A stretch of 37,969 nucleotides of DNA from Prevotella sp. (GCA_017474515.1 JAFVHN010000109.1:1-37969), one strand, 5' to 3'; shown: positions 1-9,659, counted from the first letter of the stretch. Translations and numbers: made by a program. Notes: generated from the letters alone by a model not told the origin.

Positions 1-216
1 AGTGAAGAGTGAAGAATGCCCCCCCCTCTAATCCCCCTTGGGGGGAAAAGATTTTGAAATCTTTAAAGTATGAGTTATGAGATATGAGTTTTACTGCCGC
101 CATAGCTCATAATTAATAACTCAAAACTTAAAATCCCTCCTTTCGGGAGGGGCTGGGGGTGGGCTTCCAGTAACTCCTAAACTTATAAACTCCTTTAAAA
201 AACAAAAGAATAGACA
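1..216. repeat. Non-coding leader with G/C hairpins
   Basis: No gene is seen before the first start codon at 217. The stretch holds two short hairpins built from C-runs and G-runs. One is CCCCC at 33-37 against GGGGGG at 40-45. The other is CCCTCC at 135-140 against GGAGGG at 146-151. Between them are A/T-rich imperfect repeats (around 66-90 and 104-130). Neither hairpin is followed by a T-run, so they are not convincing terminators. They look like intergenic repeat sequence; no clear TAnnTTTG promoter box was found. Confidence 0.4.
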
Positions 217-1146
217 ATGAAATTCAAGGAAATGCTTCAGGCATCGTTCAAGAGCAACGACACCGAGGAATGGCTCGACGTGCATTTCACCCGCCCCATT
301 GGGCTGGTATTCGCGCTCTTTTGGAACAAGCTGGGAGTTCATCCCAACGCCATCACCATCTTGTCCATTTTCCTGGGCATGGGTGCCGGATATATGTTTT
401 ATTTCACCGACTTGGCCCATAACCTTGCCGGCGTGGCCCTGCTGATGCTTGCCAACTTCTGCGACTCCACCGACGGGCAGATGGCGCGCCTGACGGGGAA
501 GAAGACGCTGGTGGGGCGCGTGCTCGACGGTTTCTCGGGCGACGTGTGGTTCTTCTGCATCTATGCGGCACTGGCATTCCGCATGATGGGGCAGGCCATT
601 CCCGGAACGTCACTGCGCTGGGGCATCGGCATCTGGGTGCTCTGCTTCGTGGCCGGAGTGTTGTGCCACAGTCCGCAAAGTTCGCTCGCCGACTATTACC
701 GGCAAATTCACTTGTTCTTCTTGAAAGGAAAACAGGGAAGCGAACTCGACAACTACGCCCAGCAGCGGCAAATCTATGAAAGCCTGCCCGCCGGCAGGTG
801 GTTTGCACGGCTTTTCTACTACAACTACGCCAACTATTGCAAAAGCCAGGAGAAACGCACTCCGCGGTTCCAGGAGTTCTTCGCCCTCTACAACGAAAAG
901 GCTGGCAGCGCGGTGGCAGAACGCGTGAAGGAGGACTTCCTGAACGGAAGCCGACCACTGATGAAATACACCAACATCCTGACCTTCAACGTGAGGGCCA
1001 TTTGCATTTACATCACATGCTTGCTGAACTGCCCTTGGGTGTATTTGCTTTTTGAAATCATTGTGCTCACCACATTATATATTTACATGCACAAGGAACA
1101 CGAAAACCTTTGTTCCCGAATGACAAAACAATTAAGAAACGAATGA
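217..1146 (+). CDS. CDP-alcohol phosphatidyltransferase family membrane protein
   Basis: This 309-residue integral membrane protein belongs to the family that moves a phosphatidyl group from a CDP-linked lipid to an alcohol. The signature is visible: D83, D86-G87, A90-R91, G100, D104. The last aspartate sits at 109, one residue later than the canonical D-x3-D spacing, and residue 108 is glycine. Hydrophobic segments are clear near residues 45-80, 115-150 and 255-290. The middle (about 160-240) is a soluble insertion rich in Tyr, Lys and Arg. The stop overlaps the next start in an ATGA at 1143-1146, so the two genes are translationally coupled. The alcohol substrate is not readable from the sequence. 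Inositol phosphate is possible because Bacteroidetes carry inositol-lipid clusters, but that is inference. Confidence 0.85.
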   Translation: MKFKEMLQASFKSNDTEEWLDVHFTRPIGLVFALFWNKLGVHPNAITILSIFLGMGAGYMFYFTDLAHNLAGVALLMLANFCDSTDGQMARLTGKKTLVGRVLDGFSGDVWFFCIYAALAFRMMGQAIPGTSLRWGIGIWVLCFVAGVLCHSPQSSLADYYRQIHLFFLKGKQGSELDNYAQQRQIYESLPAGRWFARLFYYNYANYCKSQEKRTPRFQEFFALYNEKAGSAVAERVKEDFLNGSRPLMKYTNILTFNVRAICIYITCLLNCPWVYLLFEIIVLTTLYIYMHKEHENLCSRMTKQLRNE

Positions 1147-3776
1147 AAAGAAACACGCAACACAGAATGGCGGGCTTCGTCATGGCCCTGTGCCTCGCCT
1201 TCGGCCTGTCACTTCCCACGGCGGCCCAGAAAATAACCGGCGGGGTGATTGATGCCGAAACCGGCGACAGCATCCCCTTTGCCAGTGCCATATATAAAGG
1301 CCATCATGTGATGGTGGCCGGAGATGCCAGCGGACGATTTTCCATCGACAAGCATGTGGGATGGGAACTCACCATCAGCGCTCTGGGCTATAAGTCGCAG
1401 ACCATCAACGTCAATGCCAGCACTCCGCTCAAGGTGACGGTGAAACTGGAGCCCGAGGAAACACACCTTCAGGGCGTCACCGTGAGGGAAAAACGGTCGA
1501 GATACCGCCGGAAAGACAATCCGGCCGTGGAACTGATGAGACGCGTGATTGCGGCCAAGAAGAAAACCAACCTGTCCAACCACGACTTCTACCAGTATAA
1601 CAAATACCAGAAAATGACGCTCGGCCTCAACGAGCTGACTCCCGACCACCTGGAAAGTCCCTTGTTCAAGAAAAGGCAGTGGCTGCTCAACCAAGTGGAG
1701 GTAAGCCCATATAACCAGAAGCTCACCCTTCCGCTAAGTGTCACAGAGACAGTGACAAAATACATGTATCGCAAAGACCCGAAGACCGAGAAGAGCATCG
1801 TGATGGGAGAAAACTCCACCGGCGTGAACGACTTGTTTGAAACGGGCGACATCCTCACCGTTGCCGTGAAGGACATCTTCACCGATGTTGACATCTACGA
1901 CGACGAGGTGAGGCTCCTGCAATTCCCCTTCACATCGCCCATCGGCAAAAACGCCATCAGCTTCTACAGGTATTACATAGAAGACACCCTGAAGGTGGGG
2001 CGCGACTCGTGTTTCCACATTCAGTTCCTGCCCAACAACCAGCAGGATTTCGGCTTCCGAGGGGAGCTGTTCATAGTGAAAGACAGCACTTTGCATGTGA
2101 AGATGTGCAACCTTACGCTGCCAAAGAAAAGCGACGTGAACTTCGTTGACAACCTTCAGATACGGCAGGAATACACCCAGCTGCCCAGCGGAGAATGGGT
2201 GCTCACCTACGATGACATGTTCGTGGAACTGTCAATAGCCAAGTTCCTAAGCAAGGCCTTCGTGTCGAGAACCACACGGCTGCAAGACTACGACTTTGAG
2301 GAAATCAACAAGAAGCTATTGAAAGGAAAGCAGAAAGAACGACACGAGGCCAACGCCAAGATGCGCGACGACGACTTCTGGGCGCAATACCGCACCGTGG
2401 ATTTCACCCAAGGCGAAAGCAACATGGAGGATTTCCTGGCCAACCTTGAAAAGATGAAAGGCTTCAAATACGGCATCTTCGTGCTAAGGGCGCTGGTGGA
2501 AAATTTTGTCGATACCGGCTCGAAAGAACATCCAAGCAAGGTGGACATCGGCCCCATCAACACCATGATTACCAACAATTTCATCGACGACATGCGACTG
2601 AGGTTGAGCGCACAAACCACGGCCAACCTGAACCCGCATTGGTTTGCAAGCGGCTATTTCGCAAGGGGATTGGGAAGCAAGAAAAACTACTACAAGGGCG
2701 AGTTGACCTACTCGTTCAACAAAAAAGAATACCTGCCGAGGGAATTCCCCAAGCGCACCCTCTCTTTCAGTTCAACCTACGACATTGAGTCGCCTTCTGA
2801 CAAATTCCTACATACCGACAAGGACAACGTGTTCACGGCACTCAAATGGGACGTGGTGGACAAGATGGTGTTCTACAACCGGCAAGTGCTGGCCTTTGAG
2901 CGAGAAGAGGAGTTCGGATTCAAAACAACCATTTCGTTTAAGACCGAGGAAAGGCAGGCGGCCGGAGAATTGTTCTTCATCCCCATGGACAGGGCTGGCG
3001 AGAAAGTCAATTGGACCAACTGGAGCCATAGGGCAGGACCCAGTCAGGCCATCGACATTCATTCACAACGCATCAGGACCACCGAGTTGCATGGCCAATT
3101 GCGTTTCGCACCCGGCGAAACCTTCATCAACACCAAACAACGCCGGTTGCCCATCAACCTTGACGCACCGGTGTTCACCATCGGCCATACCATGGGCTTT
3201 AACAACGTGCTTGGCGGGCAATACGACTTCCAACTTTCGGAACTCACCATGTTCAAACGCATCTGGATGCCCCATAGCTTCGGAAAAATAGACCTTTATG
3301 TGAAAGGCGGCATACAATGGAGCAAGGTGCCTTATCCGCTGCTCATCATGCCGGCCGCCAACCTTTCGTATATTGTTGAAGACGAGACCTTCAACCTTAT
3401 CAACAACATGGAATTTATGAACGACAGGTATTTGTCGGCCGACTTGTCGTGGGACATGAACGGAAAAATCTTCAACCGCATTCCGTTGTTGAAGAAACTG
3501 AAGTGGAGAGAATTTCTCGGCGTCAAGATGCTTTGGGGAACGCTTACCGACAAAAACAATCCCACCTTGCCCGAAAATGCCGACGACCCCATGCTCATGC
3601 CTTTCCCCGAAGGCTCGTTTGTCATGGACAGCCACCGTCCCTATTTCGAGCTTATTGCCGGCGTTCATAACATTTTCAAAATCCTCCATGTGGAATATGT
3701 CCGCCGCATGACCTACCTTGACCTGCCCACCGCCCATAAACACGGCATCAGGCTGATGATGCGAATGACATTCTAA
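1143..3776 (+). CDS. DUF5686 / carboxypeptidase-regulatory-like outer-membrane protein
   Basis: The protein has 877 residues if it starts at 1143, the ATG overlapping the previous stop. A longer reading from 1110 would put 11 charged residues before the signal peptide, so 1143 is preferred. A Sec signal peptide ends near the alanine-rich stretch TAAQ. Next comes a carboxypeptidase D regulatory-like beta-sandwich (about residues 30-110, GGVIDAETGDSIPFASAI), typical of Bacteroidetes outer-membrane proteins. The remainder matches the DUF5686 family by length and by its alternating beta-strand texture, suggesting an outer-membrane barrel. It ends in aromatic phenylalanine, as barrels often do. 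Function is unknown. Coupling to the phosphatidyltransferase gene suggests an envelope or lipid-related role, but this is inferred from position only. Confidence 0.85.
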   Translation: MKRNTQHRMAGFVMALCLAFGLSLPTAAQKITGGVIDAETGDSIPFASAIYKGHHVMVAGDASGRFSIDKHVGWELTISALGYKSQTINVNASTPLKVTVKLEPEETHLQGVTVREKRSRYRRKDNPAVELMRRVIAAKKKTNLSNHDFYQYNKYQKMTLGLNELTPDHLESPLFKKRQWLLNQVEVSPYNQKLTLPLSVTETVTKYMYRKDPKTEKSIVMGENSTGVNDLFETGDILTVAVKDIFTDVDIYDDEVRLLQFPFTSPIGKNAISFYRYYIEDTLKVGRDSCFHIQFLPNNQQDFGFRGELFIVKDSTLHVKMCNLTLPKKSDVNFVDNLQIRQEYTQLPSGEWVLTYDDMFVELSIAKFLSKAFVSRTTRLQDYDFEEINKKLLKGKQKERHEANAKMRDDDFWAQYRTVDFTQGESNMEDFLANLEKMKGFKYGIFVLRALVENFVDTGSKEHPSKVDIGPINTMITNNFIDDMRLRLSAQTTANLNPHWFASGYFARGLGSKKNYYKGELTYSFNKKEYLPREFPKRTLSFSSTYDIESPSDKFLHTDKDNVFTALKWDVVDKMVFYNRQVLAFEREEEFGFKTTISFKTEERQAAGELFFIPMDRAGEKVNWTNWSHRAGPSQAIDIHSQRIRTTELHGQLRFAPGETFINTKQRRLPINLDAPVFTIGHTMGFNNVLGGQYDFQLSELTMFKRIWMPHSFGKIDLYVKGGIQWSKVPYPLLIMPAANLSYIVEDETFNLINNMEFMNDRYLSADLSWDMNGKIFNRIPLLKKLKWREFLGVKMLWGTLTDKNNPTLPENADDPMLMPFPEGSFVMDSHRPYFELIAGVHNIFKILHVEYVRRMTYLDLPTAHKHGIRLMMRMTF

Positions 3777-3794
3777 CTACCTTTTTTTCATCAA

Positions 3795-4499
3795 ATGAAC
3801 GCCATAATCTTCGACTACGGAGGAACACTCGACACCCGGGGCGACCACTGGGCCCGGGTGCTCTGGGATGCGTGGCAAAAATGCAACATCCCCGTTACCG
3901 AGCAGCAGTTCCGCCAGGCATACGTCTTCGCCGAACGCACCCTGGGACGCAATCCCATCATTCTGCCGTCGTACACATTCAAGAAACTTCTCGATGTGAA
4001 ATTGAGACTGGAGCTTGAATTTATCTTCACCCAACAATGGTGGATGGCCGACAAAAAGAAATATACCGAAGTGCAACTCGCCCTTCTCAACAACATCTAC
4101 CAGCAGGTGGTGGAAACCGTTGCCCATAGCCGCGAAGTGTTGCTTGAACTTCGCCAATGCTGCCCTTTGGCCCTGGTCAGCAATTTCTACGGAAACATCT
4201 CGGCGGTGCTTGGCGAGTTCCGCCTCAACGGTATTTTCCAAAGCATCACCGAGTCGGCGGTTGTGGGCATCAGGAAACCCGACCCCCGCATTTTTCAAAA
4301 AGGAATCGACGACCTCGGGCTACAACCTGGAGAAGTGCTCGTGGTGGGCGACAGCATTGAAAAAGACATCATTCCCGCCAAAACCCTCGGTTGCCCAACG
4401 GCATGGATGAAGGGCAGGGGATGGACCGACGAGGCACAAGATGCCACCATTCCGACCTACGTCATTTCCGACTTGAGCGAAATAAAAAACTACGTCTAA
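3795..4499 (+). CDS. HAD-superfamily hydrolase
   Basis: A 234-residue soluble protein of the haloacid dehalogenase superfamily, mostly phosphatases. Motif I is FDYGGTLD, with nucleophile D7. The usual second aspartate (acid/base) is replaced by G9, as in some HAD subfamilies. Motif II serine is in LVSNFYG, motif III lysine in GIRKPDPRIF, and motif IV is VVGDSIEKDI. The cap is the helical insertion at about residues 20-115 (C1 type). The gene starts 18 bp after the DUF5686 stop and is probably co-transcribed. The substrate cannot be assigned. Loss of the second motif-I aspartate means phosphatase activity should not be assumed. Confidence 0.85.
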   Translation: MNAIIFDYGGTLDTRGDHWARVLWDAWQKCNIPVTEQQFRQAYVFAERTLGRNPIILPSYTFKKLLDVKLRLELEFIFTQQWWMADKKKYTEVQLALLNNIYQQVVETVAHSREVLLELRQCCPLALVSNFYGNISAVLGEFRLNGIFQSITESAVVGIRKPDPRIFQKGIDDLGLQPGEVLVVGDSIEKDIIPAKTLGCPTAWMKGRGWTDEAQDATIPTYVISDLSEIKNYV

Positions 4500-4534
4500 C
4501 CCCCTTTTGTTCTATCGTCTAAACTCCTAAAACA

Positions 4535-6940
4535 ATGACAAAAAACCGATTTATCTTCCTCCTGACAGCCCTTTGTGCAATGCTTGCCGCCGAAGCCCGC
4601 GAGGTCAGGAACTTCGACAACGACTGGCTCTTCATCCTCGCCGACTCTGCCCAGATGCGCGAAACCGGCTACAACGATTCCCATTGGCGAGCACTCGACC
4701 TGCCGCACGACTGGGCCATCGAGGGCGATTTCCTCGCCTCCAACCCCAGCGGCGCAGGAGGCGGCGCACTACCGGGCGGAATAGGATGGTACAGGAAACA
4801 TTTCCAAGTGGATGGCGCCACGTTGGGAAAAAACCTGACCATCATAGAATTTGACGGCGTTTACATGAGCTCCACCGTCTATGTGAACGGCCATGACGTC
4901 GGCACACGCCCCTACGGCTACAGCTCGTTCCAATACAACATCACCCCCTATCTGGTGGCCGGTGAGAATGTCATTGCCGTGAAGGTGGACAACAGCGACC
5001 AGCCCAACTCGCGATGGTACAGCGGTTGCGGCATTTACCGCCATGTGCGCCTCACAACCGTTCATCCCACCCATGTGGCACAATGGGGAACTTACGTCGT
5101 GGCCACGCCCAGTGCCAATGGCCGCAAAGCCACCTTCACCGTGAACGTGGAACTGGAGAACGCCACCAAAAGCACCCGCGTGAGAAACATCCTGTTCGAT
5201 GCCTCCGGCCACCAGCTCGCCACATCGTCTTCTTCCACTCTCCAGATCAGCAACCCCCGACTCTGGACTTTGGAAAACCCCTACATCTACACCATCAGGA
5301 CCGAAGTGTATAACGGCAAGCAACTGGTTGACACCTACGAGACCAAGATCGGCGTGAGGACATTCCGTTTCGACCCCGAAAAAGGTTTCTCGCTCAACGG
5401 AAAAAGCATGAAAATCAATGGCGTTTGCGAGCATCACGACCTGGGGTGCCTGGGGGCGGCATTCTACGACGATGCCATGCGCCGAAAGCTTGTCAAGCTG
5501 AAAGCCATGGGCGTCAATGCCATACGTTGTTCCCACAACCCGCCCGCACCCCAGTTGCTTGAAATGTGCGACACCATGGGCCTCCTCGTCATGGACGAAG
5601 CCTTCGACATGTGGCGCAGGAAGAAGACGCAGAACGACTATGCCCGCTTCTTCGACCAGTGGCACGAGAAAGACCTCACCGACCTGGTAAGGCGCGACCG
5701 CAACCACCCGTCAATCATCATGTGGTCCATAGGCAACGAAGTGCTCGAACAATGGTCGTCGGCCGAGGCCGACACGCTGACCCTTGAGCAGGCCAACCTC
5801 ATTCTCAACGCCGGGCACGATGCCTCTACACTGGCCAAGGAAGGTGAGCTGAGCGTCAACTCCCTGTTGACACGACACCTGGCCGAGCTCGTCAAGAAAT
5901 ACGACAACACCCGTCCCGTCACTGCCGGATGCAACGAGCCCAACCCCGCCAACCACCTTTTCAAGAGCGGAGCCATCGACGTCATTGGTTTCAACTATCA
6001 CCACCAATGGGTGAAAGACGTGCCGAAGAACTTCCCCGGCAAGCCATTCCTCTTTTCCGAAAGCGTTTCGGCCCTTCAGACCCGCGGGTTCTACATGATG
6101 CCCTCCGACAGCGTCTATGTGGCCCCCAAGGAGTGGTGGCTGCCTTATACCGACCCCACCTATATGTGTTCGGCCTACGACAACATGCACGCCTCGTGGA
6201 GTTCCACCCACGAGGAGACGTGGGATGTGGTGAAGCACAACCCCTTCGTGGCCGGGCAATTCATCTGGACCGGTTTCGATTACATCGGCGAGCCCACGCC
6301 TTACAGCTTCCCCGCCCGTAGCAGCTATTTCGGAATCTTCGACCTTGCCGGGTTCCCCAAGGACAGCTATTATATGTACCAGAGCGAATGGACCGCGGAC
6401 CCCGTGCTCCATCTCTTCCCCCACTGGAACTGGTTGCCCGGGCAGACCATCGACATGTGGTGCTACTACAACAATGCCGACGAGGTGGAATTGTTCATCA
6501 ACGGGCGAAGCCAGGGTATAAGGAAGAAGACTCCCCACCAGTATCATGTTTCGTGGCGCGTGGTGTTTGAACCCGGTGAGGTGAAGGCCGTGGCGCGAAG
6601 GAACGGACAAGTCGTGGGCGAACAAGTCATCGCAACGGCCGGAGCGCCCTCGCGCATCAGGCTCACGACCGACTACAGTGGAAAGGACCTGACGTTCATC
6701 GCCGTTGAAATTACCGACGACGAGGGCCGCCTTTGTCCGCTCGCCGAAAACCAGGTGTTTTTCACCAGTCCTGAATTGCAGATTGTAGGCGTGGACAATG
6801 GTTGCCAGACCTCCATGGAGCGTTTCAAGGACAACAAGCGCAAGGCGTTCTTTGGCAAATGTCTCGTCGTGGTGAAAGGCAAGGGAACGCTCACCGCAAG
6901 GGCAGTTGGTTTGCAACAGGCGGCCATCAGCGTCGAGTGA
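4535..6940 (+). CDS. Glycoside hydrolase family 2 (beta-galactosidase-like), secreted
   Basis: An 801-residue enzyme with a Sec signal peptide (cleavage near residue 21, AAEA). Domain order fits GH2: an N-terminal sugar-binding jelly roll (about 25-175), an immunoglobulin-like domain (about 180-285), a TIM barrel (about 290-590), and C-terminal beta domains of the DUF4982/GH2-C kind. The predicted acid/base is E402 in SIGNEV and the nucleophile is E509 in LFSESVSAL. The family removes terminal beta-linked sugars, most often galactose. The actual sugar cannot be fixed from sequence. It lies 35 bp after the HAD gene. The signal peptide points to the periplasm or surface. Together with the following GH31 gene it suggests work on plant oligosaccharides. 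Confidence 0.9.
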   Translation: MTKNRFIFLLTALCAMLAAEAREVRNFDNDWLFILADSAQMRETGYNDSHWRALDLPHDWAIEGDFLASNPSGAGGGALPGGIGWYRKHFQVDGATLGKNLTIIEFDGVYMSSTVYVNGHDVGTRPYGYSSFQYNITPYLVAGENVIAVKVDNSDQPNSRWYSGCGIYRHVRLTTVHPTHVAQWGTYVVATPSANGRKATFTVNVELENATKSTRVRNILFDASGHQLATSSSSTLQISNPRLWTLENPYIYTIRTEVYNGKQLVDTYETKIGVRTFRFDPEKGFSLNGKSMKINGVCEHHDLGCLGAAFYDDAMRRKLVKLKAMGVNAIRCSHNPPAPQLLEMCDTMGLLVMDEAFDMWRRKKTQNDYARFFDQWHEKDLTDLVRRDRNHPSIIMWSIGNEVLEQWSSAEADTLTLEQANLILNAGHDASTLAKEGELSVNSLLTRHLAELVKKYDNTRPVTAGCNEPNPANHLFKSGAIDVIGFNYHHQWVKDVPKNFPGKPFLFSESVSALQTRGFYMMPSDSVYVAPKEWWLPYTDPTYMCSAYDNMHASWSSTHEETWDVVKHNPFVAGQFIWTGFDYIGEPTPYSFPARSSYFGIFDLAGFPKDSYYMYQSEWTADPVLHLFPHWNWLPGQTIDMWCYYNNADEVELFINGRSQGIRKKTPHQYHVSWRVVFEPGEVKAVARRNGQVVGEQVIATAGAPSRIRLTTDYSGKDLTFIAVEITDDEGRLCPLAENQVFFTSPELQIVGVDNGCQTSMERFKDNKRKAFFGKCLVVVKGKGTLTARAVGLQQAAISVE

Positions 6941-7308
6941 CGGCCCGCCTCTCCAAGGGGCTTCCCAACCGCCATGGAAGGTGCCAAAATGTCCTCCATT
7001 TTTGCCTTCAAAAGCGGGTAAGCCCGATGGGTAGAAATTATGAAAAATCTTGACAAAATCACCTAATTTTCATCATTTTCATAACGTGCTGATAATCAAC
7101 GTGTTTAAAATCGTCCCTCTTTTGACCGCAAATTTCGGGGAGAGATTTGCCAAATTTCCCCTCTCGATTTGCCAAATCTCTCCTCGAAATTTGCGGTCAA
7201 AGTTTCTACAAGGCATCTTTTAATATGAAAAATTTTGACAAATCAACATCCGTTGCCCGGTTGAATAATATATTCTGCCTGGCAACATCATCTTTCAAAC
7301 AAACAATT
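6941..7308. other. Intergenic region with palindromic repeat
   Basis: This 368-bp gap between GH2 and GH31 contains an imperfect hairpin at about 6976-7012 with no strong T-run, then the 81-bp palindrome at 7121-7201 and its conserved flanks. No confident TAnnTTTG promoter was found in it, although the GH31 gene must be transcribed either from here or by readthrough. Confidence 0.5.
7121..7201 (+). repeat. 81-bp palindromic element, copy 1
   Basis: The two arms, starting TTTGACCGCAAATTTC and ending GAAATTTGCGGTCAAA, fold into a long hairpin, with a pyrimidine-rich centre. A second copy of identical length lies at 13191-13271 in opposite orientation. Flanking words also match the second copy: AAAATCGT about 10 bp before this palindrome, and TGAAAAATTTTGACAAA about 25 bp after it. 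The unit may therefore be about 200 bp. It carries no gene, so a MITE-like or REP-like element is the simplest reading. Confidence 0.75.
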
Positions 7309-9630
7309 ATGAAAAAAAAGCTTTTCGTCGCTTTCCTGACCCTGTTGTTGTCACCCCTCAGCATGCACGGCCAAATTCAGACCAACGCCGGGGTGCAGTA
7401 CTTGATGAACAGTCCAAAGGACATGTCTGCCGACTTCTTCGACCTTTCAAACACTTACTTCCTGGCCGACAGCCTATGTGCCTGGGATGTTGCCAATGGG
7501 GTGGGGAAGGTGCAGTGGAAACGCTACCGCCTGTCGCCCCGTCAGGCGTTCAACACCAACGGCTATTGGCCTGTTCCCATGCGCATGCTCGACTTTCCCG
7601 ATGCGGCCTACGACAACGACCCCGAGTTGAAATTTGAAATTCGCTTTGTAAGTCCCAGGACCGTCAGGCTGACCATGCTCACCACGCCCGCGGAGACCCC
7701 TTCCGACGATGCCAATAGCGTGATGCTGGCTGGACCGGTGCCGTCGTCACGGGCTTGGCAGGGCACAAAACGCGGGGAAACGGTTGTTTACAAATCCGAC
7801 TTCGGAACCGTTGAAATTCAACCCTATCCCTGGAGGGTGGTGCTGAAAGATGCGCGGGGAAAGGTGCTGACGCAGACGCGCCACATCATTGATAACGACT
7901 CTACGCAGGTGAAACTCCTGCCGTTTTCCTTCATCAAGCGAGGCTCTGACAACTCGCGAAGCGTAAATCCCGTCTTCTCATTGTCGCCAGGCGAGAGGAT
8001 TTATGGTTGCGGAGAGTCGTTCACTTCGCTCAACAAAGTGGGGCAGAAGGTCCACCTCTTTGTCACCGACCCGCAGGGACCCGAAACCGACGGTCAGTAT
8101 AAGCCGGTGCCGTTCTTCTTTTCCAACAGGGGCTATGGCGTTTTCATGCACACCTCGGCACCTGTCACCTGCGACTTCGGAGCCAGCTATATCGGTGCCG
8201 ACCGACTGTTTATGGGCGACGAGAAAATAGATTTCTTCATCTTCTTCGGCGAACCCAAGGACATTCTCAACGAATACACCAACCTGACGGGCAAGTCGCC
8301 CATGCTGCCCCTCTGGACTTTCGGCACGTGGATGAGCCGCATTACCTATTTCTCTCAGGATGAAGGACTTGAGGTGGCGCGACAACTCAGGGATAACAAG
8401 ATTCCGTCGGACGTCATCCACTTCGACACCGGATGGTTCGACGTGGACTGGCAATGCGATTACGAGTTCTCGAAAAACCGCTTCAAGAACCCCGTGAAGA
8501 TGTTGCGGCAAATGGACGACATGGGCTTCCACACCTGTCTTTGGCAATTGCCTTACTTCACACCCAAGAACCGCTATTTCAACGAGCTCATAGAGAAAGG
8601 ACTGTTCGTGAAGAACGCCAACGGCGGCATGCCCTATGAGGATGCCGTGCTCGACCTCTCGAACCCTGAAACCGTGGCCTGGTATCAGGACAAAATTGCC
8701 GGACTTATTAAGCAAGGCGTGGATGTCATCAAGTGTGATTTCGGCGAGGCTGCACCGCTTAACGGCTTCTACCACAGTGGGAAAGGCGGAATCTATGAAC
8801 ACAATCTTTACCCCCTGCGCTATAACAAGGCGTTGTGGGAGGTGATTGACAAGGAAACCAATGGCGAGGGCGTCATTTGGGCACGTTCGGCATGGGCCGG
8901 CAGCCAACGCTATCCCCTGCACTGGGGCGGCGATGCGGCCACCACCAACGTCGGCATGCTGGGCGACCTGCGCGGAGGACTATCGTTCGGACTGAGTGGT
9001 TTTTCCTTCTGGAGCCACGACATGGGCGGCTTCGTGACGGCCAGTCCCGAGGACATATACAGGCGTTGGCTGCCCTTCGGTTTCCTGAGCAGCCACACTC
9101 GTGCCCATGGTGCTCCGCCCACAGAACCGTGGCTCATCAGCGAGTCGTTCACAAAGGCGTTCCGCGAAAGTGCGGAAATGAAATACCGCCTCATGCCGTA
9201 TGTCTATGCCCAGGCCAAGGATTGCACCGAGAAAGGCTTGCCCATGGTAAGGGCGCTATTGGTGGAATTTCCCGAGGATGCCGGCGCTTGGCTGGTGGAA
9301 GACGAGTATATGTTTGGAAGTCAGATGCTTGTGGCACCTCTCTTGGAAAGCGGCACGTCGAGGATGTGCTATCTGCCAAAAGGAAAATGGATTGATTATC
9401 AGACGGGAAAAATCTATGATGGTGGGTACCAGGAGATTGAGGCCGGACCCATTCCCGCCGTCATCCTTGTAAGGGACGGTTCGCTCATTCCACATGTGCC
9501 TGTGGCTCAGCGGACGGACAAAATAGAGTGGGGGAGTGTTGAATGGAAAGCCTATAAAGCCGATGCCACGGAATGTGTCGGCCTGCGCTATTTCCCTGGC
9601 GACCAGGCCATTCAGACCGTGAGGAAATAA
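7309..9630 (+). CDS. Glycoside hydrolase family 31, alpha-xylosidase-like
   Basis: 773 residues from the ATG at 7309, chosen because it opens a clean signal peptide (MKKKLFVAFLTLLLSPLSMH). An in-frame ATG at 7147 would place 54 unrelated residues first and begins inside the palindromic repeat. Domains fit GH31: an N-terminal beta-sandwich (to about 270), a TIM barrel (about 280-640) and C-terminal beta domains. The predicted nucleophile is D477 in IKCDFGE and the acid/base is D542 in HWGGDA. The context ARSAWAGSQRYPLHWGGD and the SFWSHDMGGF segment closely resemble E. coli YicI, an alpha-xylosidase, more than alpha-glucosidases. It would release alpha-linked xylose, for example from xyloglucan fragments, in the periplasm. 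The substrate assignment is by similarity recalled, not searched. Confidence 0.9.
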   Translation: MKKKLFVAFLTLLLSPLSMHGQIQTNAGVQYLMNSPKDMSADFFDLSNTYFLADSLCAWDVANGVGKVQWKRYRLSPRQAFNTNGYWPVPMRMLDFPDAAYDNDPELKFEIRFVSPRTVRLTMLTTPAETPSDDANSVMLAGPVPSSRAWQGTKRGETVVYKSDFGTVEIQPYPWRVVLKDARGKVLTQTRHIIDNDSTQVKLLPFSFIKRGSDNSRSVNPVFSLSPGERIYGCGESFTSLNKVGQKVHLFVTDPQGPETDGQYKPVPFFFSNRGYGVFMHTSAPVTCDFGASYIGADRLFMGDEKIDFFIFFGEPKDILNEYTNLTGKSPMLPLWTFGTWMSRITYFSQDEGLEVARQLRDNKIPSDVIHFDTGWFDVDWQCDYEFSKNRFKNPVKMLRQMDDMGFHTCLWQLPYFTPKNRYFNELIEKGLFVKNANGGMPYEDAVLDLSNPETVAWYQDKIAGLIKQGVDVIKCDFGEAAPLNGFYHSGKGGIYEHNLYPLRYNKALWEVIDKETNGEGVIWARSAWAGSQRYPLHWGGDAATTNVGMLGDLRGGLSFGLSGFSFWSHDMGGFVTASPEDIYRRWLPFGFLSSHTRAHGAPPTEPWLISESFTKAFRESAEMKYRLMPYVYAQAKDCTEKGLPMVRALLVEFPEDAGAWLVEDEYMFGSQMLVAPLLESGTSRMCYLPKGKWIDYQTGKIYDGGYQEIEAGPIPAVILVRDGSLIPHVPVAQRTDKIEWGSVEWKAYKADATECVGLRYFPGDQAIQTVRK

Positions 9631-9659
9631 TTTATTTGCCCTGACATCGTTATAGTACA

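Noticed and set aside
1-160. C/G hairpins at the left edge as terminators of an upstream gene.
   Set aside because: Neither hairpin is followed by a T-run, and the upstream gene is not in the window, so no call can be supported.
5711-6916. A 401-codon antisense open frame inside the GH2 gene.
   Set aside because: It is a shadow of a well-supported glycosidase gene with catalytic motifs, caused by GC-rich third positions.
7147-7308. N-terminal extension of the GH31 gene by 54 codons.
   Set aside because: It starts inside the palindromic repeat, and the later ATG opens a clean signal peptide.
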